From positions 62,001-126,000 of the forward strand of contig NZ_OY762267.1 of the NCBI RefSeq assembly GCF_963665245.1: a stretch of 64,000 nucleotides of DNA, in the 5' to 3' direction. Both the position numbers and the translations under genes were made by a program. The number at the start of each line of letters is the position of its first letter. Position 1 is the first letter of the stretch. Below are positions 53,224-61,850 of the stretch, piece after piece. The notes beneath the pieces are model-generated. The model searched no databases and was not told where the DNA came from. It was given only the letters and a program-made list of their open reading frames with translations. The stretch is from an uncultured Paludibaculum sp. Lineage in GTDB: Bacteria > Acidobacteriota > Terriglobia > Bryobacterales > Bryobacteraceae.

Positions 53224-53936
53224 ATCCGCGGCCACCACTGCTCAAGCATTTGGAGAGTCTCGGAGGCTCCCTCCGCGACTCTCTTGTCGGGATACTGTCT
53301 CAGCCGATCGAGAAGTTCCTTTGTCCTCTCTGGGGAGCATAATATGCCAGATGCATATGCGGACGGCCAAAGACCACTCACAAAGGCTTCTGTGTTGAAT
53401 GTTCCACTAGGAATCAGTAGCAACTCGCTGACACAGCATCCCGGCGATACTCCTCGACAAAAGTCTGGCTTGTGGGTGCCATTCCACACCTCCAGATTAT
53501 AGCGTGCAATATCTCCGACGGATCGGTATGTGCCGCTGTCGGCTCTCAGAAAATAGATCCTCCGGTGACCGACTGCAGGAATGTAGGCAGGCACCCCTGC
53601 TGCGACATCGCTTTCTTGACTTAACTGAAAGAAATAGAAGTCCATCGGGTTTGCCGGAATCGTACCTTTGATCTCTTGCTCCACCTCGATATGGATTTTC
53701 GTCAATTGGGTTTTCACTCGCGCATTACCCAAGGATCTTTGTGGTTGACCGATCTCATTCACCGCAAGCACTCGCCCAAGAACAATTAGCGGAGCCGCGG
53801 AGGCGCGCTGGAGCCGCTCCTCGAACGATAGCCGGCTGTCTGACGGTTGCCATTGATCGCTCAGTTGAACGGAATGCAAGCAGGCCGCCTGTCCGAGAAT
53901 CATAATTCCTACAATAATATCTCGGCCTATTGGCAT
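53211..53936 (-). CDS. Exported protein of unknown function in the RHS operon
   Basis: 241 residues beginning with a signal-like 'DIIVGIMILGQAACLHSVQL'; a Cys after the hydrophobic stretch may make it a lipoprotein. The body ('APLIVLGRVLAVNEIGQ', 'IHIEVEQEIKGTIPANPMDFYFFQLS') looks like a beta-rich secreted domain that I do not recognise. It overlaps the RHS gene by 10 bases, and being at the end of that operon it may be the immunity or partner protein. Low-GC codon use relative to the neighbours. Confidence 0.62.
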   Translation of the reverse strand: MPIGRDIIVGIMILGQAACLHSVQLSDQWQPSDSRLSFEERLQRASAAPLIVLGRVLAVNEIGQPQRSLGNARVKTQLTKIHIEVEQEIKGTIPANPMDFYFFQLSQESDVAAGVPAYIPAVGHRRIYFLRADSGTYRSVGDIARYNLEVWNGTHKPDFCRGVSPGCCVSELLLIPSGTFNTEAFVSGLWPSAYASGILCSPERTKELLDRLRQYPDKRVAEGASETLQMLEQWWPRIRER

Positions 53937-55495
53937 GGTGTGTAGGTCCCAGGGATCAGCTTACCGTTTGAGTCGAGCTTGCCTCCAATATTGCCATTGA
54001 CAGAAACGTATCCTGCATGTTTTTCGATAGTCAACTCTGACCAATCTCCGCCGAAGGCGCTCATAACCGGAACCCCGACGGAGACACCATTAATCATCGC
54101 CGTGAACGATTGAGTCACGTTCTGAATCGAAGCGCCAGCCAAAATCGAGTGCGTATCTATAAATATGCCTGGAGGCGCGGAAGAGGGTGAGTCTTCGCCG
54201 GTAGTGGGAACACTCCCACTAACATGTTCCCAGATCACAGCGGGGTAACCCATCGGGGACGGCATTCCTTCTTCCATGAACTTGAGGCGATACGTGATCT
54301 CCCTTGTCACGACGCCTCCCTTGCTTGTTGGGACACGGTAGCAGTCTGCCGGATTATCGCCGAGTCCCTCCACTGCCAGGAAATAGGTACGATGTTTTTT
54401 GGGGGAAGGAGCTAATTCCTCAGCACCATTCCATTCTCTCTCGTAGCAAAGCACCGGAGCTCCCGTAGAGGCAAATCCCAATGTACCTGCAACGCACGTG
54501 CCCCCAAGACCTCCTCGTGTGTAGCCGTCTCCGAATGAAACACCACACTCCTCCCCGGTCAACCAGGCTGGGCAAGTACCATATGCCGCCTCAGCAAGCA
54601 ATCCTCGCCGATCATTGAAGTTCACCGGATCATTCTCCACATACGCATACCTGTTCCAGCTCTGAGGATCCGCCGGTCCCCCGCTAGCCCGATACGGATC
54701 CGCCGTAGTAAACCGTCCCCAGGCCGACGAGTAATGTCGGTTCATCGCATAATCGAGGCCCGCAAACTGGTCCCGCTTATACGTCGCGAACGTCTCCTCC
54801 TGGTCCGCCCAGAGCAACCCGTTCTCTGTCTCCCCGTACGGGTACACTCTCCCATGCACATACAACGGACTCCCCACCTGGTTCGGCGTCACACCCTGCC
54901 AACTACTCGGCTCTCCCTCGAACTGCACCAACCGCCTCCCAAAGTACACCCGCTCCCGCGCCTCGCACAGAAACGCGATCCCTCCACCACCCGTGCACTC
55001 CTTGTACGTCCCCAGCAATTCCCCGTCCTTCCCGTACACCGAATACCACGTGTCGTATGGCATCTGCTTGATCGCCCGCAGATTGCCCGGACCGTACTTG
55101 TACGACTCCGCCGTATCCGGAGTCTGGATCGTCGTCATCCGGTTCTCCACATCGTACGCGGCCCTCACCGGCCCCGTCGGCGTGCCCCATCCTGGCAGGT
55201 GCCCGTTCGAATCATAGGTGATCCCCGATCCACTCAACCGGTTCGTCAACGGGTCCACCGATTGCGTTGACGACGGAGCCATCTCCTTCGTTACGTTCTG
55301 CTGCAGCCGGTTCCCAGAACTGTCACCTTCCCCGGACGCCGACCCGGCCGAAACACAATCGGCCAAGCGAGCAGGAATCGGGGCAAGACCGCTACACCGT
55401 GCGAAGAACTGAGCGGCAGCCTGAGGGGAGACCAGGTATGTCCGTGAGACCTGCCTTTGAACTGCGCTCTTGCTGACGCTTAACGCATAGCTCAT
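53927..55495 (-). CDS. RHS-core protein with a unique C-terminal domain, no RHS shell
   Basis: 522 residues. The RHS-associated core lies near 235-297: 'YKRDQFAGLDYAMNRHYSSAWGRFTTADPYRASGG', then 'PQSWNRYAYVENDPVNFNDRRG'. Only a handful of YD-type repeats precede it, so the long RHS shell that would enclose a toxin is missing. The C-terminal 225 residues are Cys-containing, beta-rich ('TYFLAVEGLGDNPADCYRVPTSKGG', 'ITYRLKFMEEGMPSPMGYPAVIWEHVSG') and unlike the nuclease or deaminase tips that I know. ATG 55495 overlaps the stop of the membrane-protein gene (ATGA), and the stop overlaps the next gene. It could be a truncated RHS gene or a compact secreted effector. Confidence 0.72.
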   Translation of the reverse strand: MSYALSVSKSAVQRQVSRTYLVSPQAAAQFFARCSGLAPIPARLADCVSAGSASGEGDSSGNRLQQNVTKEMAPSSTQSVDPLTNRLSGSGITYDSNGHLPGWGTPTGPVRAAYDVENRMTTIQTPDTAESYKYGPGNLRAIKQMPYDTWYSVYGKDGELLGTYKECTGGGGIAFLCEARERVYFGRRLVQFEGEPSSWQGVTPNQVGSPLYVHGRVYPYGETENGLLWADQEETFATYKRDQFAGLDYAMNRHYSSAWGRFTTADPYRASGGPADPQSWNRYAYVENDPVNFNDRRGLLAEAAYGTCPAWLTGEECGVSFGDGYTRGGLGGTCVAGTLGFASTGAPVLCYEREWNGAEELAPSPKKHRTYFLAVEGLGDNPADCYRVPTSKGGVVTREITYRLKFMEEGMPSPMGYPAVIWEHVSGSVPTTGEDSPSSAPPGIFIDTHSILAGASIQNVTQSFTAMINGVSVGVPVMSAFGGDWSELTIEKHAGYVSVNGNIGGKLDSNGKLIPGTYTPCQ

Positions 55496-55830
55496 GAGAC
55501 TATGTGTGAGCACGCTTGTGCCAACCCTTGTGCCACCCTTGGCATCACAATAACCATCAGGAATGCAACAAGCAAGATCCACACTAGTGCGGCAAGGTAG
55601 AGTACAGAAAACAGCCGTTCCTGCCATGGCTCCCGTACGCTCTCAATACGTCCGGATGTAAACTTACCCACCCTCCACATTACCCCGGCACAAGTAACCC
55701 CAAGAACCAATCCTCCTATTATCATGACAATCCAGCATGGCGGTCCAAACTTAGCCTGACTCGCTGTCCGTATTGCAGCAACAATCGGCATCGCAAAGCA
55801 CATCAACAGGAGCAAGTCCCATAACGTCAT
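55492..55830 (-). CDS. Small three-helix membrane protein upstream of the RHS gene
   Basis: 112 residues with three hydrophobic segments ('WDLLLLMCFAMPIVAAI', 'PCWIVMIIGGLVLGVTCAGVMW' and 'LFSVLYLAALVWILLVAFLMVIVM'). Its stop overlaps the RHS start by four bases, so it is translated together with it. Such small membrane proteins beside polymorphic toxins are often immunity proteins, but upstream placement is not typical. No clear Shine-Dalgarno. The family is not recognised. Confidence 0.58.
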   Translation of the reverse strand: MTLWDLLLLMCFAMPIVAAIRTASQAKFGPPCWIVMIIGGLVLGVTCAGVMWRVGKFTSGRIESVREPWQERLFSVLYLAALVWILLVAFLMVIVMPRVAQGLAQACSHIVS

Positions 55831-55996
55831 AGAGTTAACAACCCCCGGATATAAGTTGACTCACTCTTGTCCAAGATAAATCCGCGAACCCGGAATCGGG
55901 CCCGATTGGACGGCTGAGCGGGGCGCCCTCCTACAATTAAGCGTTGGCGCAGTTTCGTCTCCTCACCGGGACCGCGCCCGCGCCACACCCAAGGAG

Positions 55997-56191
55997 GGCA
56001 AGACAATCCTACAAGCCGCCAGTCTCTTCAATCAACTGCTGCACCACTTCCCCCGCAATGAGTTCACCGCTCTCGTCAAGAAGCACGGCGCCGAACGCTC
56101 CGCCAAGGGCTTCATCTGCTGGACCCAGTTCGTTTCCATGCTCTTCTGCCAACTGGGCCGCGCCGAACAGAGCGCGGTCTCAGCGAATTAG
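55997..56191 (+). pseudogene. 5' remnant of an IS4-type transposase (DUF4372)
   Basis: The frame reads 'GKTILQAASLFNQLLHHFPRNEFTALVKKHGAERSAKGFICWTQFVSMLFCQLGRA', the N-terminal DUF4372 part of an IS4-family transposase, then breaks off into unrelated codons and a TAG at 56189. AAGGAGG lies just before it but the start codon is missing. Only about 60 of more than 350 residues remain. No inverted repeats were found. Confidence 0.75.
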
Positions 56192-56307
56192 CGGCGCAAA
56201 ATCACTGGTCGCCATCGGCTCGTAGTCGGGCGAACTGCCCGTTCGTCCTCCCGCATCCACTTGGCCGGGCATTGCCGTTCGCTTACCTCGCGCTGACAGT
56301 AATCGAC

Positions 56308-56565
56308 CTAGTCATCAGGAGTGTCAAACGCCGCGATTGCCGCTTCCACCGTCTCGAACGCGCCCGACCCCTCTTCTGGCGATTGATCCAGCAGAAGCTC
56401 AACGAAAAGCTGATCAAGGTACTGATGCCAGTCGTTGGGCGTCTGCTGCTCACCAAAAAAATCTCGCCGGATCACGGAATAATGGAGCGTTCGAATGTCT
56501 TGAAGAACGCAATATCTATACAGGCCGCCGTCAGCCCTGTCCCAAACAGAGAAGGATTTGTACAT
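56308..56565 (-). CDS. Small acidic protein of unknown function
   Basis: 85 residues: 'MYKSFSVWDRADGGLYRYCVLQDI', then 'FGEQQTPNDWHQYLDQLFVELLLDQSPEEGSGAF' and an acidic end. It has a protein-like composition unlike the neighbouring intergenic frames, but there is no Shine-Dalgarno and the family is unknown. Size and acidity fit an immunity-type protein. It lies between transposase remnants, so it may be a stranded cargo gene. Confidence 0.45.
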   Translation of the reverse strand: MYKSFSVWDRADGGLYRYCVLQDIRTLHYSVIRRDFFGEQQTPNDWHQYLDQLFVELLLDQSPEEGSGAFETVEAAIAAFDTPDD

Positions 56566-56669
56566 GCAAATGCAGCGCGCGCCGCTATCGTTCGTGGCCG
56601 ACTCGAGGAATGGCCGTCACCGACGACATTCACCTGAGAGTATAGCCCGCCGCGCGGCAGGCGCAGTTC

Positions 56670-56792
56670 GACTGCGCGGAATCACTCAACCTCTCCCCGT
56701 ATCCCCCTCGAACCCACCGTCATCCCTCACCCATTTCGCCACCTGTCGGGCAGCCCCTCGAAAACCCCAACCAATGGCCGCCCAGTGCACCT
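56670..56792. repeat. Dispersed repeat, copy B
   Basis: About 120 bp that match 61671-61792 well: GACTGCGCGGAATC at the start, then ACCGTCATCCCTCACCCATT, CGCCACCTGTCGG and, at the end, ATGGCCGCCCAGTGC. The right end abuts the IS66 relic, while copy A is interrupted by the intact IS66, so IS66 elements have twice landed at or near the GGCC.CCCAGTGC word. Confidence 0.6.
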
Positions 56793-56794
56793 AT

Positions 56795-57020
56795 GCAGGC
56801 TCGGCAGACCGGTCAAGAGTGGGACTCCAGTACGGCCAACAGGGCGCCCTTAAGATTGGGGTCGAAGCCCGCCGCACTCTGACAGCCCCGCTCCTGCTGA
56901 GCGACCAGTTCCCGGCCCAGTTCCCGCCACTTCGCCCACCCCCCGGGTCTACGGGTGCGCAGGACTTCTCAGTGGGGCACGCGGAGGACGCCTTCAAGAT
57001 GGGGTGGGCATAGCGCTCAC
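56795..57020 (-). mobile_element. IS66 relic: left end with tnpA remnant
   Basis: Read on the minus strand from 57020 it starts GTGAGCGCTATGC (inverted repeat 57000-57020), then CCCATCTTGAA and GTGCCCCACTG, matching the left end of the complete element at 50240. It keeps the first and last parts of tnpA, with an internal deletion, and the first codons of tnpB, then stops at 56795 at the dispersed repeat. With the middle of tnpA, most of tnpB and all of tnpC gone it cannot move. The divergence shows an older insertion by the same family. Confidence 0.8.
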
Positions 57021-57048
57021 ACTGTGTCCGGAGGCACCCGGTCCAGCG

Positions 57049-59733
57049 CTAGAGAACACCCAGCAGCACCCTGGGCGTGTAGTCTATCGCCGCATTTGAG
57101 GAGTCCTTGAACCTAAAACCCACTGTCGCCGTAGCTCCCGGCGCCAACACCGTAACCGGAAGGTCCATATAGGGTGAACCTTGATACGTGCCCGTCGCCG
57201 TCAGCAATGTAACCCCGCTGGTGAGTCCGGTGAGGACAACTCGAATGGGACCCGTAAGGGTTTGCGTCGATGTGTTCGTCACCGTTAGGCCGCCTGCCAA
57301 CGTCCCTGTTCTCCTATTTTGGACAAGAGGAATGCGTGTCGTTCCCACCGAGTTCGTAATGTCCGCCCGGAAGTAGGCAACCAGTGCGCCGGGTTCGCTG
57401 CCAGGAAATATCGCGCGTGTCGCCGAACCACCGTCAGCCCAGCCGGCAAACTCCCACACCAAGCCATTTAGGCTCTGTGAAGTCGCGACGGAAAGATCAT
57501 GCCCTGGTCCGGGCGGCCAGGCCAAGGTCGCCGGAGCGGTGTAGGCGATTGTGTCCGCCAAAAATTGAAGACCGGCCGGCCAAGTACTGATACGGTAGCC
57601 GCTGGCCGGCAAGTCGGACACGTTGAGCAGCCCGCTGGAAACATGGGTCAGTGTTCCGCTCGTTCCCGTCACAAGCACCGGGTAAACGCCGGCGGTGGTC
57701 GTGCTTGCGGCATCAAGACTCAGCATGTTAAGGCCGGTGGGTGTAGCGGCAATGCCGGAAGGAAGGCCATCAGCACTCAGCGTAACCGGACCAGCAAATC
57801 CCGCTTGAGAGGAAACTGGCGCAAACAGGTATGTCTGCGAGCCAGGACGGATCGTTAGGAAAGGCGGGTCAACACGCAGTGTGAAATCCGCCATGCCGAG
57901 CTCGAGCAGTGTTGAGGCGTAGGCCGGAGTCGTGAAGACATCTCCATGCACTTCCAGTTCCAACCGACGATTCAGATCATCTTGGCCAAGGCAGCTAATG
58001 GAGATGTTGACGAGGCGGTAGGGGCTGACGAGCCCGGCCTGCCGGATCGCGAAGGTGTCGATCTCAAATGGGATAGAAGATACCGGCGTTTTCGAGAAAA
58101 ATGTTCCCGACACAGGGAGCGATGGAGAGGTGGCCGGCGCTGCGGGCAACAAGTACCCAGACCACGAGCAGGAGACGCTCTCTGTGGCCAACGCCGGCGA
58201 GATCCCCACATTCACGCGCAGGATCTCCGCTCCGGCAAGCCCATTTAGATCAAGCAATTCCGAGGAATTTTGTCCGCTCAGCGCGAGTGCGGCCTTCTCG
58301 AAGACGTACGCGCGTGTCAACCCAAGATCGGCCGAGGCGGCAACGATGGTTTCGTCCTCTCCTTCGTCCTTCAAGAGCACAAAATTGGCCAGCTTTAGTG
58401 GTTGATTGTCCGGCCAGGTCCCACTGGCGTAGAAGTCTAGGGCTATCGAGGACGTCCCGGCTGTCAGATCTTGATGCTCACTACTCTGACCTAGTTGGTT
58501 GCCCTGCGCGTCAAGGATCTCTCCCTGCAGCGTGTAACCGCCTGGTTGCGAGGTCGTGACGGTCACGCCTACCGTAATCCCCTCTGCTCGGCCGTTGGCG
58601 TTCTCGTCTCTGGGTCCGTCTTGGTACGCCTGGATTGTGGCAACTGCATCGATCACCTCGAACTCCACAAGGGCCGACCGAGAAAACGACCTGCCGCCCG
58701 TACTCCCTGATGCTCTCACGATCACACGCTGTCTTCCGGCATTGGTCGCGGTATAGACGCCGGTGTAGGTGCCGTCCCCTGCAGCAGCGTCATTGGGGCC
58801 GGAGTCAGCAAACACCAACGGAGATTGCGAGCCAGACGCAACTACCTTCCATTTCAATAGCGCTGGCGAAAATGTCTCCCCTTCCGGTACCCGCAACACA
58901 AATGTTGATGGGATTGGGACCCCGGCGCCAGATGCCATGTCTCCAATGAACATTTCGTCGGCGCCCCGCACGGTCAGGGAGGCATCCACCACCTGAACAC
59001 TCGCAAGAACACCCATTAGGGGGCCACCCGAATTTGTCAGGATGGCGCTAAGCTCATAGTCGACCGATCCGTTCCCGAGCTCAGTCCTCCTCACCTCGCT
59101 GAAGCTCCCAGCACTCACTTGGGTGGTCACGTCTGCCGGCACATAGAGCGTTCCATTTACGTTCGCGCCGGCCAATGGTTGGTTGTCGTGAAAGAGGAAA
59201 GCAGAGAGGATAACCCTGTCGCCGACTCGATAGGAGTAGGCATGAGGCGCGACACCAAGCCGCACCGGCGATGCCGATATGTACATCACGGTTATCTTCG
59301 TGGGTGTCATAATCCCCGTGGTGTTCACTCTTACCCTATACATCCCGGCAGCGCTAAGGCTCGGAAGCTCGATCAGAGTCTGAGTCCCGCCAATGCCCAA
59401 AGGGGGTGGAACGTCCAGATCTTTCAAGGTCAATGCGGTGACAGCCGTAAAGACGTAACCCTGGTTGTTCACTGGGCCCAACTCAGAGCCATCCGGTACA
59501 ACCAGCGTCAGTTGTGCGGAGGGATTCGAACTTACGATCAGAAGGAATTCCCGTCCTGCCACACCGGGATCCAAGGTCATCTCGACGAGTGTGGCTGATG
59601 TGTCAGGAGCGGCCGTCACATTCCGTAGATCCATGGCTGCCAGTTCCACTTCGGGACTGGTGGCCGGAGCCACCTGTGCCCAGATTGGCGATAGGGCTCC
59701 CAGGCAGCAGAGGAGTAACGAGGAGCGTGTCAA
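57049..59733 (-). CDS. Large secreted multi-domain protein (Ig/cadherin-like)
   Basis: 894 residues with a signal peptide ('SSLLLCCLGALSPIWAQV'). The rest is a chain of beta-sandwich domains: an N-terminal pre-peptidase-like domain ('MTLDPGVAGREFLLIVSSNPSAQLTLVVPDGSELG'), the 'choice-of-anchor X'-like middle part ('DGPRDENANGRAEGITVGVTV' and 'GDGTYTGVYTATNAGRQRVIVRASG'), and Ig-like repeats ('PGSQTYLFAPVSSQAGFAGPVTLSADGLPSGIAATPTGL'). No enzyme motif or sorting signal is seen. Probably an extracellular adhesin or scaffold. It is the last and largest gene of a four-gene leftward cluster (30, 25 and 40-base gaps). Confidence 0.75.
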   Translation of the reverse strand: MTRSSLLLCCLGALSPIWAQVAPATSPEVELAAMDLRNVTAAPDTSATLVEMTLDPGVAGREFLLIVSSNPSAQLTLVVPDGSELGPVNNQGYVFTAVTALTLKDLDVPPPLGIGGTQTLIELPSLSAAGMYRVRVNTTGIMTPTKITVMYISASPVRLGVAPHAYSYRVGDRVILSAFLFHDNQPLAGANVNGTLYVPADVTTQVSAGSFSEVRRTELGNGSVDYELSAILTNSGGPLMGVLASVQVVDASLTVRGADEMFIGDMASGAGVPIPSTFVLRVPEGETFSPALLKWKVVASGSQSPLVFADSGPNDAAAGDGTYTGVYTATNAGRQRVIVRASGSTGGRSFSRSALVEFEVIDAVATIQAYQDGPRDENANGRAEGITVGVTVTTSQPGGYTLQGEILDAQGNQLGQSSEHQDLTAGTSSIALDFYASGTWPDNQPLKLANFVLLKDEGEDETIVAASADLGLTRAYVFEKAALALSGQNSSELLDLNGLAGAEILRVNVGISPALATESVSCSWSGYLLPAAPATSPSLPVSGTFFSKTPVSSIPFEIDTFAIRQAGLVSPYRLVNISISCLGQDDLNRRLELEVHGDVFTTPAYASTLLELGMADFTLRVDPPFLTIRPGSQTYLFAPVSSQAGFAGPVTLSADGLPSGIAATPTGLNMLSLDAASTTTAGVYPVLVTGTSGTLTHVSSGLLNVSDLPASGYRISTWPAGLQFLADTIAYTAPATLAWPPGPGHDLSVATSQSLNGLVWEFAGWADGGSATRAIFPGSEPGALVAYFRADITNSVGTTRIPLVQNRRTGTLAGGLTVTNTSTQTLTGPIRVVLTGLTSGVTLLTATGTYQGSPYMDLPVTVLAPGATATVGFRFKDSSNAAIDYTPRVLLGVL

Positions 59734-59762
59734 ATCACAATCCTTTCCAGAGCGATTCGGTT

Positions 59763-60608
59763 CTATGGCACGGAGGGCATTTCACAGACAAACGCACGAT
59801 CCTTGTGAAATGTCTGCGGCACGACGAAATAGTGGTCCGTCACCCAAAGGCAGCCTTGTGCGGTAGTGAAATTCCAATTTCGGAACTTGCCGGCCATGGT
59901 CGCAAGCCTCCGCCCCGATGGCACATCGTAGATATCTATCAAGAAGAGACCGCCGACAGGCACGATGTCGAGGAATCTGGCAGTCCACAGGTTCGGTATC
60001 GTCTCACTCGCAACGGCCAGGAATCGCCCGTTTGGAGAAAGCACCGCAGGGCCCATCTCGCGAGTTGTATCCCGGCAGCAATCTCGTTCGCAGATGATGT
60101 CGTTGTTGAAATGGCGCCATTCCTTGCCGCTGGGCAGAAAGCGCCGGCCCGCCCACACGACCGCCTGCCCTTCCGTCGAGCGGTACTCCAAGAGCGTGCG
60201 CCGCTGAGGATAGGCTACGAGACGGTCTCGTGGAACACAATTGAACGGAGGACTGGCGCCGAGCCATTCTTCTTCCTTGGCGGCGACGGCCGAGGCCCCA
60301 GGCGTGAGGCGCAGTTTCCTGATAGGCATGGGCTCCCGCCGGTCCCCGTAGAACCTACGGACAAGAACCTCCTCGGGTTGTTCCAGCTTAACCCGCCACT
60401 CTAAAGGCGTATGTTGCGAGTCCTGATCGAGCGCCCTTTTGCTGATACCCCAATCCTTCTTGCTCAACGTAACTTCGAAGCACCGGGCGGAATCATGGAC
60501 GTCTCTCGCAGTCCAGTGTATGTTCTCGCAGGGAGCCAGCAGGCCCGCGGCGAACAGGGTCCACGCAACTCGTGCGCATCTTCGGCCATTGATCCCGGAA
60601 ATCGTCAT
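59763..60608 (-). CDS. Exported beta-propeller-like protein of unknown function
   Basis: 281 residues with a hydrophobic N-terminal stretch ('RVAWTLFAAGLLAPCENI') ending near a Cys, so possibly a lipoprotein. The C-terminal half has propeller-like blades ('MGPAVLSPNGRFLAVASETI', 'FLIDIYDVPSGRRLATMAGKFRNWNF'). I do not recognise a family. It sits between the lipase-like remnant and the 894-residue protein, with 24 and 29 bases to them. Confidence 0.6.
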   Translation of the reverse strand: MTISGINGRRCARVAWTLFAAGLLAPCENIHWTARDVHDSARCFEVTLSKKDWGISKRALDQDSQHTPLEWRVKLEQPEEVLVRRFYGDRREPMPIRKLRLTPGASAVAAKEEEWLGASPPFNCVPRDRLVAYPQRRTLLEYRSTEGQAVVWAGRRFLPSGKEWRHFNNDIICERDCCRDTTREMGPAVLSPNGRFLAVASETIPNLWTARFLDIVPVGGLFLIDIYDVPSGRRLATMAGKFRNWNFTTAQGCLWVTDHYFVVPQTFHKDRAFVCEMPSVP

Positions 60609-60632
60609 GGCAGTTGAAGTCCCCCGCCCAAC

Positions 60633-61196
60633 TCAGTTTGGACTGCTAGACGGTTGCGAACTGCGGATCCTGCCAAGGATCGTATCGGCACCATCTTCGC
60701 GCAACACCGAACCGTGGTTGCGAGGAAAGACGGCATTAGTTGACTCGTACGGCAAGTTGGCAAATCGATCATATTGCGCCCCCTTAAGAGTTACGAGCCC
60801 GTCATTCCTCCGAAACCCCCAAGTTAGTAATGGCATTTTTGGAATCAGACCAAGGACCGCATTCGCGGTTTGTAGCGGGAACGGATAGCCCGTGAATTCG
60901 AACATTGCAGCTAGAAACTTCGCACCGGAGCCCTCGTACCCCTCGAGCTCGTTGGGCCCCTCCTCTGCCCTGGTAAGTTTGTAGTCCCCGTTCAGATCCG
61001 CGTCCGCCATCGTATACGAGTACGAAACCGGGACCATCTCGTCGGTTGGTTGAGGCTGATTGCAGTGATCGCCGCAGAGTCTGATAGCCTGCGGCGGCGA
61101 CCCGGTACAGAGGTTGAAAAGCGCAACGTCGGAGGTCCCCAGGTCGCGGAGCCCCCCAACCATTGGAACCTCGGATACCAAGACTCGCAGGGCCAT
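60633..61196 (-). CDS. Lipase-like C-terminal fragment (alpha/beta-hydrolase end)
   Basis: 187 residues. The last third resembles the end of a lipase/hydrolase: 'GFRRNDGLVTLKGAQYDRF', where the Asp would be the acid, and 'FPRNHGSVLREDGADTILGRI', where the His would be catalytic. The nucleophile (GxSxG) that should lie upstream is missing, and the N-terminus starts abruptly, so this is probably a truncated gene that keeps a reading frame. The Asp-rich 'MADADLNGDYKLTRAEEGPNELEG' is EF-hand-like. No ribosome site found. Confidence 0.5.
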   Translation of the reverse strand: MALRVLVSEVPMVGGLRDLGTSDVALFNLCTGSPPQAIRLCGDHCNQPQPTDEMVPVSYSYTMADADLNGDYKLTRAEEGPNELEGYEGSGAKFLAAMFEFTGYPFPLQTANAVLGLIPKMPLLTWGFRRNDGLVTLKGAQYDRFANLPYESTNAVFPRNHGSVLREDGADTILGRIRSSQPSSSPN

Positions 61197-61235
61197 CGGC
61201 TGAGAACCAAATTCCTCTATTGTTCCCCGGACACA

Positions 61236-61556
61236 CTATTCCCTAGCAATCAACTTATCTGAGCAGCCTGCCCACTTCATGAGCGCACAGCGAAGCTCCT
61301 CCAGTCTGTCAAATGCGCGCCAAAGTCCAGCAGCTTTGATGGCTTCGGTGGGTGGTCCGCCAACCATGTACTGCGATCGGTCTTTCACCAGTTCAATCAG
61401 AGTACCCGCTCGGCGCAACTCTACGTGCCAATTGCCGAACGTTTTGGCATCATAGCGAGCGGCGGACACCCTCCACCCCACTGCGTGAAGTTCTGAGACA
61501 AGTGCGCCCACCTCCACTTCAACTTCAGCGGGGAGGTCCTCATCATTGTCGCGCAT
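61236..61556 (-). CDS. Small immunity-like protein of unknown function
   Basis: 106 residues from ATG 61556 (a longer form from 61586 adds a basic 'MAAKRGKLIA'). 'VSELHAVGWRVSAARYDAKTFGNWHVELRRAGTLIELVKDRSQYMV' and 'IKAAGLWRAFDRLEELRCALMKW' are reminiscent of small proteins that accompany polymorphic toxins, but the family is not named. It is the first gene of the leftward cluster ending at 57049. No toxin gene is found upstream. Confidence 0.55.
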   Translation of the reverse strand: MRDNDEDLPAEVEVEVGALVSELHAVGWRVSAARYDAKTFGNWHVELRRAGTLIELVKDRSQYMVGGPPTEAIKAAGLWRAFDRLEELRCALMKWAGCSDKLIARE

Positions 61557-61670
61557 GGCAATGAGCTTCCCACGCTTCGCGGCCACGAAGCAATCTCAGA
61601 CCCTGGAAGCTCCTCGGCCTGACCCGCCCCGCCGCGATCTCGTCCTCTATTTGCCAATCGGCCCGGGTTT

Positions 61671-61850
61671 GACTGCGCGGAATCGCCCAACGTCTCCTCC
61701 GTCTCCCCTTGAATCCACCGTCATCCCTCACCCATTTCGCCACCTGTCGGCCAACCCCTCCAGAACGCCAACCGAGGGCCGCCCAGTGCGCCGAATCCCC
61801 AAAAAAACCGCACAAATCAGCATGGAATCAACAGAGCAGAAACGCCACCG
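61671..61850. repeat. Dispersed repeat, copy C (fullest copy)
   Basis: The only copy that holds both halves: the left 120 bp match copy B (56670-56792), and the right 75 bp match copy A (52777-52857). It is probably the intact form of the element, about 180 bp. The remaining leader to the gene at 62084 contains TTGACT (62003-62008) as a possible -35 and AGGAAGG (62068-62074) as a ribosome site. No coding frame crosses the repeat. Confidence 0.6.

Noticed and set aside
55944..56225. 93-codon frame overlapping the IS4 remnant
   Set aside because: It is a different frame of the transposase remnant; the product is Ser/Ala/Pro-rich and has no motif.
59515..59535. tRNA T-loop-like word (GTTCGAATCCC on the minus strand)
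   Set aside because: It lies inside the coding sequence of the 894-residue protein, and no acceptor or anticodon stem pairs around it.
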